This document shows, piece by piece, positions 54,707 through 63,092 of a stretch of DNA of 64,000 nucleotides. The translations under genes were made by a program, and so were the position numbers. Position 1 is the stretch's first letter; each line of letters starts with the position of its first letter. The DNA comes from Streptomyces sp. SPB162 (lineage in GTDB: Bacteria > Actinomycetota > Actinomycetes > Streptomycetales > Streptomycetaceae), in contig NZ_JAQFII010000001.1 of NCBI RefSeq assembly GCF_029504575.1, forward strand, positions 3,045,001-3,109,000, read 5' to 3'. The notes below the pieces were generated by a model. That model did not search any database and was not told the origin of the DNA. It was given only the letters and a program-made list of their open reading frames with translations.

Positions 54707-55788
54707 GCCTGTCCGCCCCTGCTTCCCACGCTCGTCACGCCGATCGCCGCCGCTGCCGTCCCGCCCTCGGGATCGGGATCGGAATCCTCTTCCGCCGGCC
54801 GCGGCGGACGGTTCCTGCGGCGCCTGACGACGAACCAGGCGATGAGCAGCGCCAGTCCGGCGAGCAGCACCCCGGCGGCGAGCCAGGGGACGGCGAAGAA
54901 CGAAACGTGGGCGGTCTCGTTCAGTTCGCCCCGGTCGGTGGTGACGGTCAGCCGCACGCTCACCCGATCGAACTGCGGCGCCCCGGCCCACTTCTCGGTC
55001 AGCTCGACCTGCTGCCCCGGCAGGAGTTCCAGCGGCAGGCCCTTGGCCTGCCGGTCCAGCAGGGTGTTGCCGAACAGCCCGGTGGCCTTGAGCCGCAGGC
55101 GCGGCAGCAGGGAGACGTTCCCCCGGTTGACGAGGGTGTAGTGGATGGCCGCGCTGCTGCTGCCGGTGCCGGGCAGCCAGGGCTGGCCGTGGTCGACGCG
55201 GACGTTCTCCACGGAGAGCGCGGGGAGGCTGGGGCCGCTCACCCGCAGGTAGATCCGGGCTCCGACGGCCCGCCGTACGCCGACCGCCACGCTCCCCTTG
55301 CTCTTGTCGGTCTCGGTGTTGAGCGCGACGATCGCGCCGGGGTGGTCGCCGGGAGTGGCGGTGTCGGGGACGGTGAGGGTGAACGGGATGTCGGCGCGGG
55401 TCCTGGGCGGGACGGTGAGGCTGCCCTGCGCGAGCTTCACCCAGGTGCCGACGTCCTTGCTGGTTTCCTCCGGGCCGCGCACGGCGAAGCCGCCGTCGCG
55501 CGGGGTGTTGTAGGCGTCGGCGCCGTAGATCTTGAACTGCATCGGCGCGTCGGAGAGGTTGGAGACCGAGACCTTGTCCTTGACGGTGGTGCCCGGCCCC
55601 GCCTCCAACGTGAAGAACTGGCGTTCCTGGCTGGTGCTCGTCCTGTCCTTGGCTCCGCCCGCCGGGGCGGGGAAGACCGACCAGCGCCCGTTGTCCGCGG
55701 CGCCGGCCGGTCCTGCCGCGGGACCGAGGCCGATGCCGAGCAACGCGGCGACCGTCAGCAGCACTGCGCACGCCTTGGCCCTCGACAT
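54703..55788 (-). CDS. DUF916-type (WxL-interacting) membrane protein
   Basis: A 361-residue exported protein with a C-terminal membrane anchor. Signal peptide at 1-31; then a WxL-interacting-protein/DUF916-like module (about 32-165; GRWSVFPAP, GTTVKDKVSVSNLSDAPM, DIPFTLTVPDTATPGDH) and a second module (about 170-290; GARIYLRVSGPSLP, NRGNVSLLPRLRLK). One helix (VPWLAAGVLLAGLALLIAW) ends in a basic, acidic-tailed cytoplasmic segment. In Firmicutes, such proteins bind peptidoglycan and WxL proteins at the surface. ATG 55788 fits the AGGGAG position better than ATG 55797. Next to the WxL-like gene, 39 bases downstream. Confidence 0.8.
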   Translation of the reverse strand: MSRAKACAVLLTVAALLGIGLGPAAGPAGAADNGRWSVFPAPAGGAKDRTSTSQERQFFTLEAGPGTTVKDKVSVSNLSDAPMQFKIYGADAYNTPRDGGFAVRGPEETSKDVGTWVKLAQGSLTVPPRTRADIPFTLTVPDTATPGDHPGAIVALNTETDKSKGSVAVGVRRAVGARIYLRVSGPSLPALSVENVRVDHGQPWLPGTGSSSAAIHYTLVNRGNVSLLPRLRLKATGLFGNTLLDRQAKGLPLELLPGQQVELTEKWAGAPQFDRVSVRLTVTTDRGELNETAHVSFFAVPWLAAGVLLAGLALLIAWFVVRRRRNRPPRPAEEDSDPDPEGGTAAAAIGVTSVGSRGGQA

Positions 55789-55827
55789 GTCTGGCATCTC
55801 CCTCGGTCCGGGTTAACTGACTGTGCG

Positions 55828-57162
55828 TCAGGTAAGGGTCAGGGTCAAGACTCCGGAGTAGGTTCCTGGCGAGGAGAAGGCCGGAACGTCCAGCGACAGA
55901 CCCGCGTCGGCGGTGAACTCACCACCGGTCACGGTGCCGTTGGGCGTCGTGGCCAGCGTGGCGCCCGCCGTGCCCACGGCGCCGGGCGAGCCCGCCGCGC
56001 AGGCACTGAGGCTGCCGGCCTTGGCGGTGCAGGCCGGGGTCCAGCTGAGCTTGTCGGCGCCGATGACGGTGCCACCGGGGCCCTTGAAGTCGGTGACCGC
56101 GCCGGTCAGGGACCAGCCCGCGGCGCCGCCGCGGAAGTCCTTGACGGTGACCGTCTGCAGCGCGCCGGTCGAGGCGCCGCCGTCACCGAAGTTCACCGGG
56201 GTCATCTCCACGGTGTCGCCGGCCTGGGTCATGGAGAGCGTCCCGGCGGTGACCGAGGCGTTGAGCTTCTGGCTCCCCGGCGGAATGGGGGTGTTGTCGT
56301 TGACCTTGTACGCGACCGGGCCCGCCGCGGTGGCCGGGTCGTAGCTCGCGCCCTCGAAGGCCACGATGCCGGTGGTCGCGGGGTCGTTGACGACGAGCGA
56401 GGCGGTGAAACCGCCCTGCGCGTCGGCGGTCGCGGAGGCCATGTCCGCCGTCGGGTTGGACCCGGCGATGGCCAGGACCGTGACGGTGGCGCCCGCGGTG
56501 AAGTGGCCGCCGGTGACGGCGACCGCGGTGCCCGGGTCGCCCTGGGCCGAGCCCAGCGCCAGGGTGCGCGGGTTGGGGTTGGTCGCCGGGCTCGCGGTGA
56601 CGGTCTCGGAGACCGGCGCGGGCGGGGTGATCACCGTGCAGACGGTGTCCAGTTCCAGGATGTAGCTGGTGTGGATGGTGTAGTCGCCGGGCGACAGGGT
56701 GATGGCGCCGGGAGCGGTGACCACGAAGGTGCCGGTCATGACCAGCGCCGGGAAGGCGCCCTTGCCCGGGATCGGCGGGTTGCTCTTGGGGCCGGTCACG
56801 GCGACCGCGCCGGTCTGGGCGCCGCCGAGCACGACGGTGGCGCGGGGGGTGACGACATCGGCGGGCAGCGCGATGTCCGTCGGGTTGCTCGCGGCCGCCT
56901 TGGTGAGCGTGTAGGTGACGGTGACCGTGTCACCGACCTTCGGGTTCGACGGCGCGACCGTCACGGTCGCGTTGGACACGCCGTCGATGGGCGGCAGCCC
57001 GGCCACGGCGGGCGGGATGCAGTGCGTGTCGAAGTTCACGGCCGTCGCCGCCTGGGCGGGCGCCGCGAGGACCGCGCCGCCCCCCACCATGAGTGCGGCG
57101 GCCCCGAGCACGGCGGCCAGTCTCCGTCCGCGCATGACGGATCTTCGCGCGTGAGCGATCAT
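55828..57162 (-). CDS. WxL-like domain secreted protein
   Basis: A 444-residue exported protein. Signal peptide at 1-38 (ARR, then an Ala/Val/Gly core and AQA). N-terminal module (about 40-190; DTHCIPPAVAGLPPIDG, LGGAQTGAVAV, DYTIHTSYILELDTVC) is shared with the LAQTG protein. A central all-beta module (about 200-290; DPGTAVAVTGGHFTAGATV) is IPT/Ig-like. The C-terminal module has DFRGGAAGWSLTG and ends in GTYSGVLTLTLT, matching the layout of WxL surface domains; the first Trp-x-Leu is present but the second is LTLT. AAGGGGA precedes ATG 57162. First gene of the four-gene coupled operon. Confidence 0.78.
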   Translation of the reverse strand: MIAHARRSVMRGRRLAAVLGAAALMVGGGAVLAAPAQAATAVNFDTHCIPPAVAGLPPIDGVSNATVTVAPSNPKVGDTVTVTYTLTKAAASNPTDIALPADVVTPRATVVLGGAQTGAVAVTGPKSNPPIPGKGAFPALVMTGTFVVTAPGAITLSPGDYTIHTSYILELDTVCTVITPPAPVSETVTASPATNPNPRTLALGSAQGDPGTAVAVTGGHFTAGATVTVLAIAGSNPTADMASATADAQGGFTASLVVNDPATTGIVAFEGASYDPATAAGPVAYKVNDNTPIPPGSQKLNASVTAGTLSMTQAGDTVEMTPVNFGDGGASTGALQTVTVKDFRGGAAGWSLTGAVTDFKGPGGTVIGADKLSWTPACTAKAGSLSACAAGSPGAVGTAGATLATTPNGTVTGGEFTADAGLSLDVPAFSSPGTYSGVLTLTLT

Positions 57163-57333
57163 CTTGTCCCCTTGATCACGGTCCGGGCGCAGCGTCCCTT
57201 TTCCTCTGCGCCGACGCTGGACATTGAGACGGCGTGACCGAAAGAAGTCAATGGAGCCGGGCGCCCAGATTTGACTGACCGTCAGATCGGCTATCCACCC
57301 TGGTCAGGGCGGATGAACAGCGGACATGCCGAG

Positions 57334-57365
57334 CCGTGGCACCGACGCCGGCGTCGGTGCCACGG
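57334..57365 (-). terminator. Palindromic terminator after the LPQTG gene
   Basis: A perfect 16-bp-arm palindrome with no loop (core GGCACCGACGCCGGCGTCGG) lies 7 bases after the stop at 57373 in the leftward direction. It should end the LPQTG transcript and leave the WxL-like operon with its own promoter. Confidence 0.8.
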
Positions 57366-57372
57366 GTCCGGG

Positions 57373-58077
57373 TCAACGGGTCCGAGCGGCCCTGCGGGTG
57401 AGCCAGAGCACGCCGGCGACACCGGCGAGCAGCACCGTGCCGCCGAAGGTGCCCAGCGCCACGGCGCTGTCGGCCGGACCGGTCTGCGGCAGCGTGGCGG
57501 ACTCGTCCGGCGCGGTCGTGGCGCCGCCGCTGCCACCACCCGCCGCCTTGACGTCCAGCGACAGCGAGGGCTTGGGGCTGTTGGTGGCGTTGCAGGTCGT
57601 CACCGTGCCGAGGGCCTTGATGGTGAGCACACCTGCCGTGAAGGTGACCTTGCCCGACTTCTTGGGCGTGTAGGTGCCCGTCAGATCGTTGATCTTGATG
57701 GGGGAGTTCGCGGGGATCGCCGCGTCGTTCGGGGTCCCCACCACCGACACGGTGCCCGGGTCCGCTCCACCGACCTTGATCGTCGCACTCGGGTTCATCG
57801 CCCCCTTGCCGAGTTCGATCGGGCTGGAGGAGACACCCTTCTTGAAGGTCATCGTGAGTCTGTAGCCGGAGCCGGACGCGACGCTCGTGATGTCGATGGG
57901 CGACACCGCGTCCTTCTTCCCGATCGGCGACTGACAGCTGTAGGCGACGTCCACCGTCTCCGCGTGTGCGGCCGGGGCGGCCAGCAGCGCCGCACCCGCC
58001 GCCGTCGCCGTCGCGAGTGCCAGCACTCCACCGCGGGCGGCCGCTCTGCCGCGGACGCTGTTCATGACGTGTTGCAT
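57373..58077 (-). CDS. Secreted protein with LPQTG sorting signal
   Basis: A 234-residue exported, probably cell-wall-anchored protein. Signal peptide at 1-39 (Arg-rich, then LALATATAAGAALLAAP). The mature part is one module (about 40-170; KAMNPSATIKVGGADPG-like, TPKKSGKVTFTAGVLTI) matching the second module of the LAQTG protein. C-terminal LPQTG (196-200), a hydrophobic helix and RRAARTR form a canonical sortase signal. GGAGAAGA before ATG 58077. A terminator separates it from the WxL-like operon. The substrate sequence differs from LAxTG, so a different sortase may handle it. Confidence 0.85.
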   Translation of the reverse strand: MQHVMNSVRGRAAARGGVLALATATAAGAALLAAPAAHAETVDVAYSCQSPIGKKDAVSPIDITSVASGSGYRLTMTFKKGVSSSPIELGKGAMNPSATIKVGGADPGTVSVVGTPNDAAIPANSPIKINDLTGTYTPKKSGKVTFTAGVLTIKALGTVTTCNATNSPKPSLSLDVKAAGGGSGGATTAPDESATLPQTGPADSAVALGTFGGTVLLAGVAGVLWLTRRAARTR

Positions 58078-58367
58078 GGGCTCTTCTCCCTTCCGCCACC
58101 AGTTACTGACGGCACATCAGATTCGGCGGCCGACAGTACGCCCGTGACCTTGGAGAGGGAAGAGACAATGCCTGCCCGGCGGGTCACCGGTACATCAGGG
58201 ACGGGCGGGGCCCGGGGCCCGGGGCCGTGAGAAGCCCTCCGACGGGGCATGAAGAAACGCCGGAACACCGTACGGGGGGGTGGTCCGACGTTGCGGTGAC
58301 GCAGCGGCCGTGGTGCGGCTTCGGGGCTCGAAGGCCAGGCGTTCGGCTCGGGCGCCGGGCGCTCCGG

Positions 58368-58853
58368 TCAGGCTCCGGCGGGCGCCGTCAGCTCGGCCCA
58401 GACCGTCTTGCCCGGCCGCTCGGAGTGCCGTGCGACGCCCCAGTCCGAACAGAGCCGCTGCACGATGAACATGCCGTGCCCGCCGGGCCGGCCCGCCCGG
58501 TGCGGGACGCGGGGCGTCGGCTCTCCGTCGCCACTGTCGGCGACCTCCAGGCGCAGCACCTTGGGGCTGTGGATCAGCCGCAGCTCATCGGGGCCGTCCG
58601 CGTGCAGGCACGCGTTGGTGACCAGTTCCGAGACGACGAGCAGGACGTCCTCGGCCGCCGCCCGGGCCTCCGGCGTGGAGGCGGGCAGCCATCCCCAGGC
58701 CTGCAGCGCCTCGCGAGTGAAGTCGCGGGCGCGCGGAACGATGGCACTCTCACCCAAGAGCCGCAGAACGCGCGCGGATCCGGCCTCGGGTGCGACAGAG
58801 TCGCCCGGGTCCGAACCGCGGTCGTCCGCCGCGGGGGGCCGAGTGGTGCTCAT
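58368..58853 (-). CDS. Anti-sigma factor ATPase/kinase (PrsI/RsbW-like)
   Basis: A 161-residue GHKL ATP-binding protein of the RsbW/SpoIIAB type that would hold a SigB-family sigma factor inactive and phosphorylate its anti-anti-sigma partner. ATPase motifs: N-box LVVSELVTNACLHA and G1 LEVADSGDGEP with the G2-like GGHGMFIVQRLC. The N-terminus is acidic/Pro-rich. Forms a module with the STAS protein and the sigma factor, matching the S. coelicolor SigI-PrsI-ArsI arrangement as remembered. GAGGTGAGGCG precedes the ATG at 58853. Could also act on other sigma factors. Confidence 0.85.
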   Translation of the reverse strand: MSTTRPPAADDRGSDPGDSVAPEAGSARVLRLLGESAIVPRARDFTREALQAWGWLPASTPEARAAAEDVLLVVSELVTNACLHADGPDELRLIHSPKVLRLEVADSGDGEPTPRVPHRAGRPGGHGMFIVQRLCSDWGVARHSERPGKTVWAELTAPAGA

Positions 58854-58976
58854 CGACGCCTCACCTCACCGATGTCCGACAGTTTCAGGAGTCTCCTGCC
58901 CGACGAATTCCCGAGGACACCTCGGAAGCTCTACCAAACAGGGTGGAGTGGGAGATCGCCACCGGCGACGCTTCCG

Positions 58977-59345
58977 TCACTCCTGCAATGCCTCGTCCAA
59001 TGTCGCGTGGACGGTGAACACGGCTTCGGCGCCCGTGATCTCGAACACACGCGCGACTACCGGCAGCATACCCGCCAGATGGACCTTCCCACCCGCCGCC
59101 TCGGCCTTCAGCCGGGCACCCAGCAGGACGTTCAGTCCGGTGGAGTCACAGAAATCCAACTCGGAGCAGTCCACCACGAGCTTGGTGCAGCCCGCGTCGA
59201 CGCATGCTTCGAGCGGCTCGCTGAGCAGCTCCGCCGTGTGGTGGTCCAGTTCGCCCGCAGGCGTGACGACGGCGCACGTGCCGTGCTGTCGCACAGCCAC
59301 GTGCAACCGGTCCCGGCCGGCCGTCCCGACCATCCCGCGGTCCAT
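58977..59345 (-). CDS. Anti-anti-sigma factor, STAS domain (ArsI-like)
   Basis: A 122-residue STAS protein of the SpoIIAA/RsbV type. The phosphorylatable Ser is in LDFCDSTGLNVLLGA, preceded by LVVDCSELD; dephosphorylated protein would bind the anti-sigma factor and release sigma. ATG 59345 has GAGGAG 6 bases before it and is preferred to further-upstream ATGs. Divergent from the sigma gene with 292 bp between them, and 123 bases upstream of the anti-sigma gene in the same direction. Confidence 0.86.
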   Translation of the reverse strand: MDRGMVGTAGRDRLHVAVRQHGTCAVVTPAGELDHHTAELLSEPLEACVDAGCTKLVVDCSELDFCDSTGLNVLLGARLKAEAAGGKVHLAGMLPVVARVFEITGAEAVFTVHATLDEALQE

Positions 59346-59514
59346 GTGCGCTCCTCTGGAATCTTGGGTCATGCGCACACCGAACCCTACGCGCATCACG
59401 AATCACGCGGAAGCCGTGGCCCGGCTACCCGGTGAGCGCCCCTCGAGCGCCTTCCGCCTGCCCCTTCCGGGGCACGGTAATCGTCCTACGGACCGAAGAC
59501 CGAAAATTTGCGCC

Positions 59515-59545
59515 AGTGGCGTGAAACGGGGTAGGGGTTGAACAA
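59515..59545 (+). promoter_or_regulatory. Possible stress-type promoter of the sigma gene
   Basis: GGGGTAGG near 59526-59534 resembles the GGGTA -10 box of SigB-family promoters about 105 bases before the start codon. The matching GTTT -35 is not clear at 14-16 bases upstream, so autoregulation is only a possibility. Confidence 0.25.
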
Positions 59546-59637
59546 CACTTGTCGATAAACGGCCGCCTCGGAGGCGCAGCACACCGTACAAGAGGCATGG
59601 CACCGGCAGCCTGATGCCGCAACCGAGGGAGGAGAGC

Positions 59638-60528
59638 ATGACACCCCGGCCTGACGCGATCACCGCGACGAAGACCCACCCGTCCATAGGCTCGGACCAG
59701 GAAGAACTGGACGAGCCGGAGGGCTTGGAGGGCCTCCCCGAGATACCCCCGTTCCAGACGGTGGGGCCGGTGGACGCACGCGCCCTGTCCAAGACTCTGT
59801 TCCTGCGCCTCGAGACGCTGGACGAGGGCACGTACGAGTACTCCTACGTCCGCAACACGCTCGTGGAACTCAATCTCGCCCTGGTGAGATTCGCCGCTGC
59901 CCGGTTCCGTACCCGCAGTGAGCCGATGGAGGACATCGTCCAGGTCGGCACGGTCGGCCTGATCAAGGCGATCGACCGCTTCGAACTGAGTCGCGGAGTG
60001 GAGTTCCCCACGTTCGCGATGCCGACGATCATCGGCGAGATCAAGCGCTTCTTCCGTGACACCAGCTGGTCGGTGCGGGTCCCGCGCCGTCTGCAGGAGC
60101 TGCGGCTCGACCTGGCCAAGGCCGGCGACGAGCTCGCCCAGCAGCTGGACCGCGCGCCGAACGTGGCGGAGCTGGCCGCCAAGCTGCGGATCAGCGAGGA
60201 AGAGGTCATCGAGGGCATGGCCGCGAGCAACGCGTACACCGCGAGCTCGCTGGACGCCCAGGCCGACGAGGACGACTCCGAGGGCGCGCTGACCGACCGC
60301 ATCGGTTACGAGGACAGCGATCTCGAGGGCATCGAGTACATCGAGTCGCTGCGCCCGCTGATCGCGGAGCTCCCGGCGCGCGATCGCAAGATCCTCTCGC
60401 TGCGCTTCACCGGCAACCTCACCCAGTCGGAGATCGGCGAGGAGCTCGGCATCTCGCAGATGCACGTCTCGCGACTGCTCTCCCGGACGTTGGCGCGGTT
60501 GCGACGCGGGCTCCTCGTCGAGGAGTGA
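59638..60528 (+). CDS. RNA polymerase sigma factor, SigB/SigF/SigG family (SigI-like)
   Basis: A 296-residue stress/development sigma factor. Region 2: RNTLVELNLALVRFAAARF, VQVGTVGLIKAIDRFELS and FPTFAMPTIIGEIKRFFR; region 3: RVPRRLQELRLDLAKAG; region 4.2: LTQSEIGEELGISQMHVSRL. The length fits the group. ATG 59638 has GAGGGAGGAG before it. Adjacent to STAS and anti-sigma genes, so activity is most likely controlled by partner switching, as for SigI of S. coelicolor. The N-terminal 40 residues are Glu/Pro-rich. Confidence 0.92.
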   Translation: MTPRPDAITATKTHPSIGSDQEELDEPEGLEGLPEIPPFQTVGPVDARALSKTLFLRLETLDEGTYEYSYVRNTLVELNLALVRFAAARFRTRSEPMEDIVQVGTVGLIKAIDRFELSRGVEFPTFAMPTIIGEIKRFFRDTSWSVRVPRRLQELRLDLAKAGDELAQQLDRAPNVAELAAKLRISEEEVIEGMAASNAYTASSLDAQADEDDSEGALTDRIGYEDSDLEGIEYIESLRPLIAELPARDRKILSLRFTGNLTQSEIGEELGISQMHVSRLLSRTLARLRRGLLVEE

Positions 60529-60549
60529 CCACACCGGTCGTGCCGCAGG

Positions 60550-61725
60550 TCAGAGCGCGGGTACCCCGCCCTGCCAGACGCGGCTGACCAGCGGCACACC
60601 CGGCCGGTAGGCCAGATGTACGTGGCTGGGGGCGTCGAGCAGCATCAGATCCGCTCGCGCCCCCGCCGCGACCCTTCCCACGTCATCCCTGCGCAGGGCC
60701 CGCGCTCCCCCGAGCGTCGCGGCCGCGACCGCCTCGTCCGGCGTCATCCGCATGTCCCGCACGGCGACGGCGATGCAGAACGGCATCGAGCTGGTGAAGC
60801 TCGACCCCGGATTGCAGTCCGTCGACAGCGCCACCGCCGCGCCCGCGTCGATCAGCCTGCGGGCGTCGGGGTACTGCGCGCGCGTCGAGAACTCGGCCCC
60901 CGGCAGCAGCGTCGCGACGGTCGCGCCACCGCATGACGCGAGGGCGTCGACGTCCGCGTCCGTCAGATGGGTGCAGTGGTCGGCGGAGGCCGCCCCCAGC
61001 TCGACCGCCAGTCGCACCCCGGGCCCGTAGGTCAGCTGGTTGGCGTGGACCCGGGGGATCAGCCCGGCCCGGACGCCCGCGGTGAGGATCGCCCGTGCCT
61101 GGTCGCCGTCGAACGCCCCCTTCTCGCAGAACACGTCCACCCAGCGGGCGTGCGGTGCGCAGGCCTCCAGCATCGGCCCGGTGACCAGGTCGACGTAGCC
61201 GGCCGGGTCGTCCGCGTACTCCGGCGCGACGATGTGCGCGCCCAGGTACGTGGTCTCCGGGGTGTGCGCGGCGGCGATGCGCAGGCTGCGCGCCTCGTCG
61301 TGCGGGGTCAGCCCGTACCCGGACTTCGTCTCGATGGTCGTGGTGCCCTGCCGCCGCGCCTCGGCCACGTAGCGGGCCACGTTCGCGTCCAGCTCGGCAT
61401 CGGTGGCGGCCCGGGTCGCGGCGACGGTGGTCCTGATGCCACCGGCCGTGTACGGCGTGCCGGACATCCTCGCGTTGAACTCCTGGGTCCGGTCGCCGCC
61501 GAAGACCAGGTGCGAGTGCGAGTCGACGAACCCGGGCAGCGCCGCCCGGCCCTCCGCGTCGAAGACCCGGTCCGCGGCGGGCGCCCGGCCCGCCGGGCCG
61601 ACCCAGGCGATACGGCCCTCCGCCATGACCACCGCCGCGTCCGTGATCAGGCCGAGCGGGCCGGTACCGAGGGACGGGTCATTGGTGACCAGGCTGCCGA
61701 TGTTGGTGATGACGGTCGCGGGCAT
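60550..61725 (-). CDS. hutI: Imidazolonepropionase
   Basis: A 391-residue metal-dependent amidohydrolase hydrolysing imidazolone-5-propionate to N-formimidoyl-L-glutamate, the third step of histidine utilisation. The HxH metal motif is in [14 protein letters not shown], with [23 protein letters not shown], the metal ligands of IPRVHANQL and [10 protein letters not shown], and the Asp in [13 protein letters not shown] 61725 gives [16 protein letters not shown] with AAGGA upstream. Last gene of the leftward hut operon, 28 bases after hutF. Converges on the sigma gene. Confidence 0.95.
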   Translation of the reverse strand: MPATVITNIGSLVTNDPSLGTGPLGLITDAAVVMAEGRIAWVGPAGRAPAADRVFDAEGRAALPGFVDSHSHLVFGGDRTQEFNARMSGTPYTAGGIRTTVAATRAATDAELDANVARYVAEARRQGTTTIETKSGYGLTPHDEARSLRIAAAHTPETTYLGAHIVAPEYADDPAGYVDLVTGPMLEACAPHARWVDVFCEKGAFDGDQARAILTAGVRAGLIPRVHANQLTYGPGVRLAVELGAASADHCTHLTDADVDALASCGGATVATLLPGAEFSTRAQYPDARRLIDAGAAVALSTDCNPGSSFTSSMPFCIAVAVRDMRMTPDEAVAAATLGGARALRRDDVGRVAAGARADLMLLDAPSHVHLAYRPGVPLVSRVWQGGVPAL

Positions 61726-61753
61726 CGCGGTCCTTCTTCTGGTGCGGAGAGGG

Positions 61754-63092
61754 TCAGGAACGCCGCAGGCGGGCCACGGCCTCGGCCATCGCCGCCGGGA
61801 CGTCCGGCACCAACTGGTGCACACCGTCCCGGACGATGTGCCGGCCGCCCACCACCGTGTGCCGCACGTCCGCGGCGGTGGCGGCGAACACGGCCGTCTC
61901 CGCGCCGAGGCGCGGCAGCGTACCGGCGGTGCGGACCGAGTCCAGGGCGACGGTGGTGAAGTCGGCGAGCGCGCCGGTCTCGATCTCGCCGGCGTCGGTC
62001 CAGCCCAGTGAGGCGTGGCCGTCGGCGGTGGCGGCCCGCAGCAGCTGGGCCGCGGTCCAGTGCCCGCGGGTACGGGTGCGCAGCCGCTCGTCGAGCTCCA
62101 GGGCGCGGGCCTCTTCGAGCAGGTCGATGACGGCGTGGCTGTCGCTGCCGAGCGACAACGGACTCCCGGCCCGCTGGACGTCGCGCGCCGGACCGATACC
62201 GTCCGCGAGGTCGCGTTCGGTGGTGGGGCACATGCAGACGACGGTGCCGCTGCCGCCGAGTAGCCGGATGTCGTCGCCGGTGAGGTGCGTGGCGTGCACG
62301 GCGGAGGTCCGCGGGCCCAGCGCCCCGTGGTCCGCGAGAAGCCGCGTGGGCGTCACGCCGTGGGTGCGCAGACAGGCCTCGTTCTCGGCCGGCTGCTCCG
62401 ACAGGTGGACGTGCAGCGGCGCCCGGCGCGCCGCCGCCCACTCGGCGGCCCTGGCGATCCCGGCCGGCGGCACGGCGCGCACCGAGTGGATCGCCGCGCC
62501 GATCTTGGCGTGGTCGTGGTCCTTGAGCGCGTCTGCGCGCTCCGCCCAGGCGTCGGGGGCCCGCGTCGGCGAAGCGCAACTGGTGCCGGTCGGGGGGCGC
62601 GCCGAATCCGGACGAGAAGTACGCCGTGTCGAGCAGCGTGATGCGGATGCCCGCCTCGCCCGCGGCGGCGATCAGGGCCTCGCCCATGGCGTTGGGATCG
62701 TCGTACGGCGTGCCGCCGGGAGCGTGGTGCAGGTAGTGGAACTCACCGACGCAGGTGACGCCGGCCAGCGCCATCTCCGCGTACACCGCCCGCGCGAGCG
62801 CGTAGTAGGTGTCGGGGTCGAGCTCCGCCGCGACCGAGTACATGATCTCGCGCCAGGTCCAGAAGGTGCCGGACCCGACCTGGACGGTGCCGCGCAGGGC
62901 CCGGTGGAAGGCGTGCGAGTGCGCGTTGGCCAGCCCCGGCAGGGTGAATCCGCGCAGCGCGACGGCGCCGGGCGGCGGTGTGCCGACGCCCGTCCTGACG
63001 CCGGTGATGCGGCCGTCGGCCGTGTCGACGGCCACGCCGGGCTCGACGACCCCGTTGAGCCAGACGTGTTCCGTCCAGTACGTCAGCTGCAC
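61754..63092 (-). pseudogene. hutF: Formimidoylglutamate deiminase HutF, frameshifted (possibly assembly error)
   Basis: Converts N-formimidoyl-L-glutamate to N-formyl-L-glutamate and ammonia. The N-terminal metal motif region GLANAHSHAFHRALRG, the WTWREIMYSVA segment and the C-terminal PLHVHLSEQPAENEAC with [15 protein letters not shown] are all conserved. The frame breaks at a G5 run (62555-62559 on the plus strand): a G4 would read FADAGPDAWAERADAL. Corrected length is 445 residues, the family norm. GTG start 63092 overlaps the M20 gene end by 10 bases. Homopolymer position suggests an assembly error. Confidence 0.9.
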
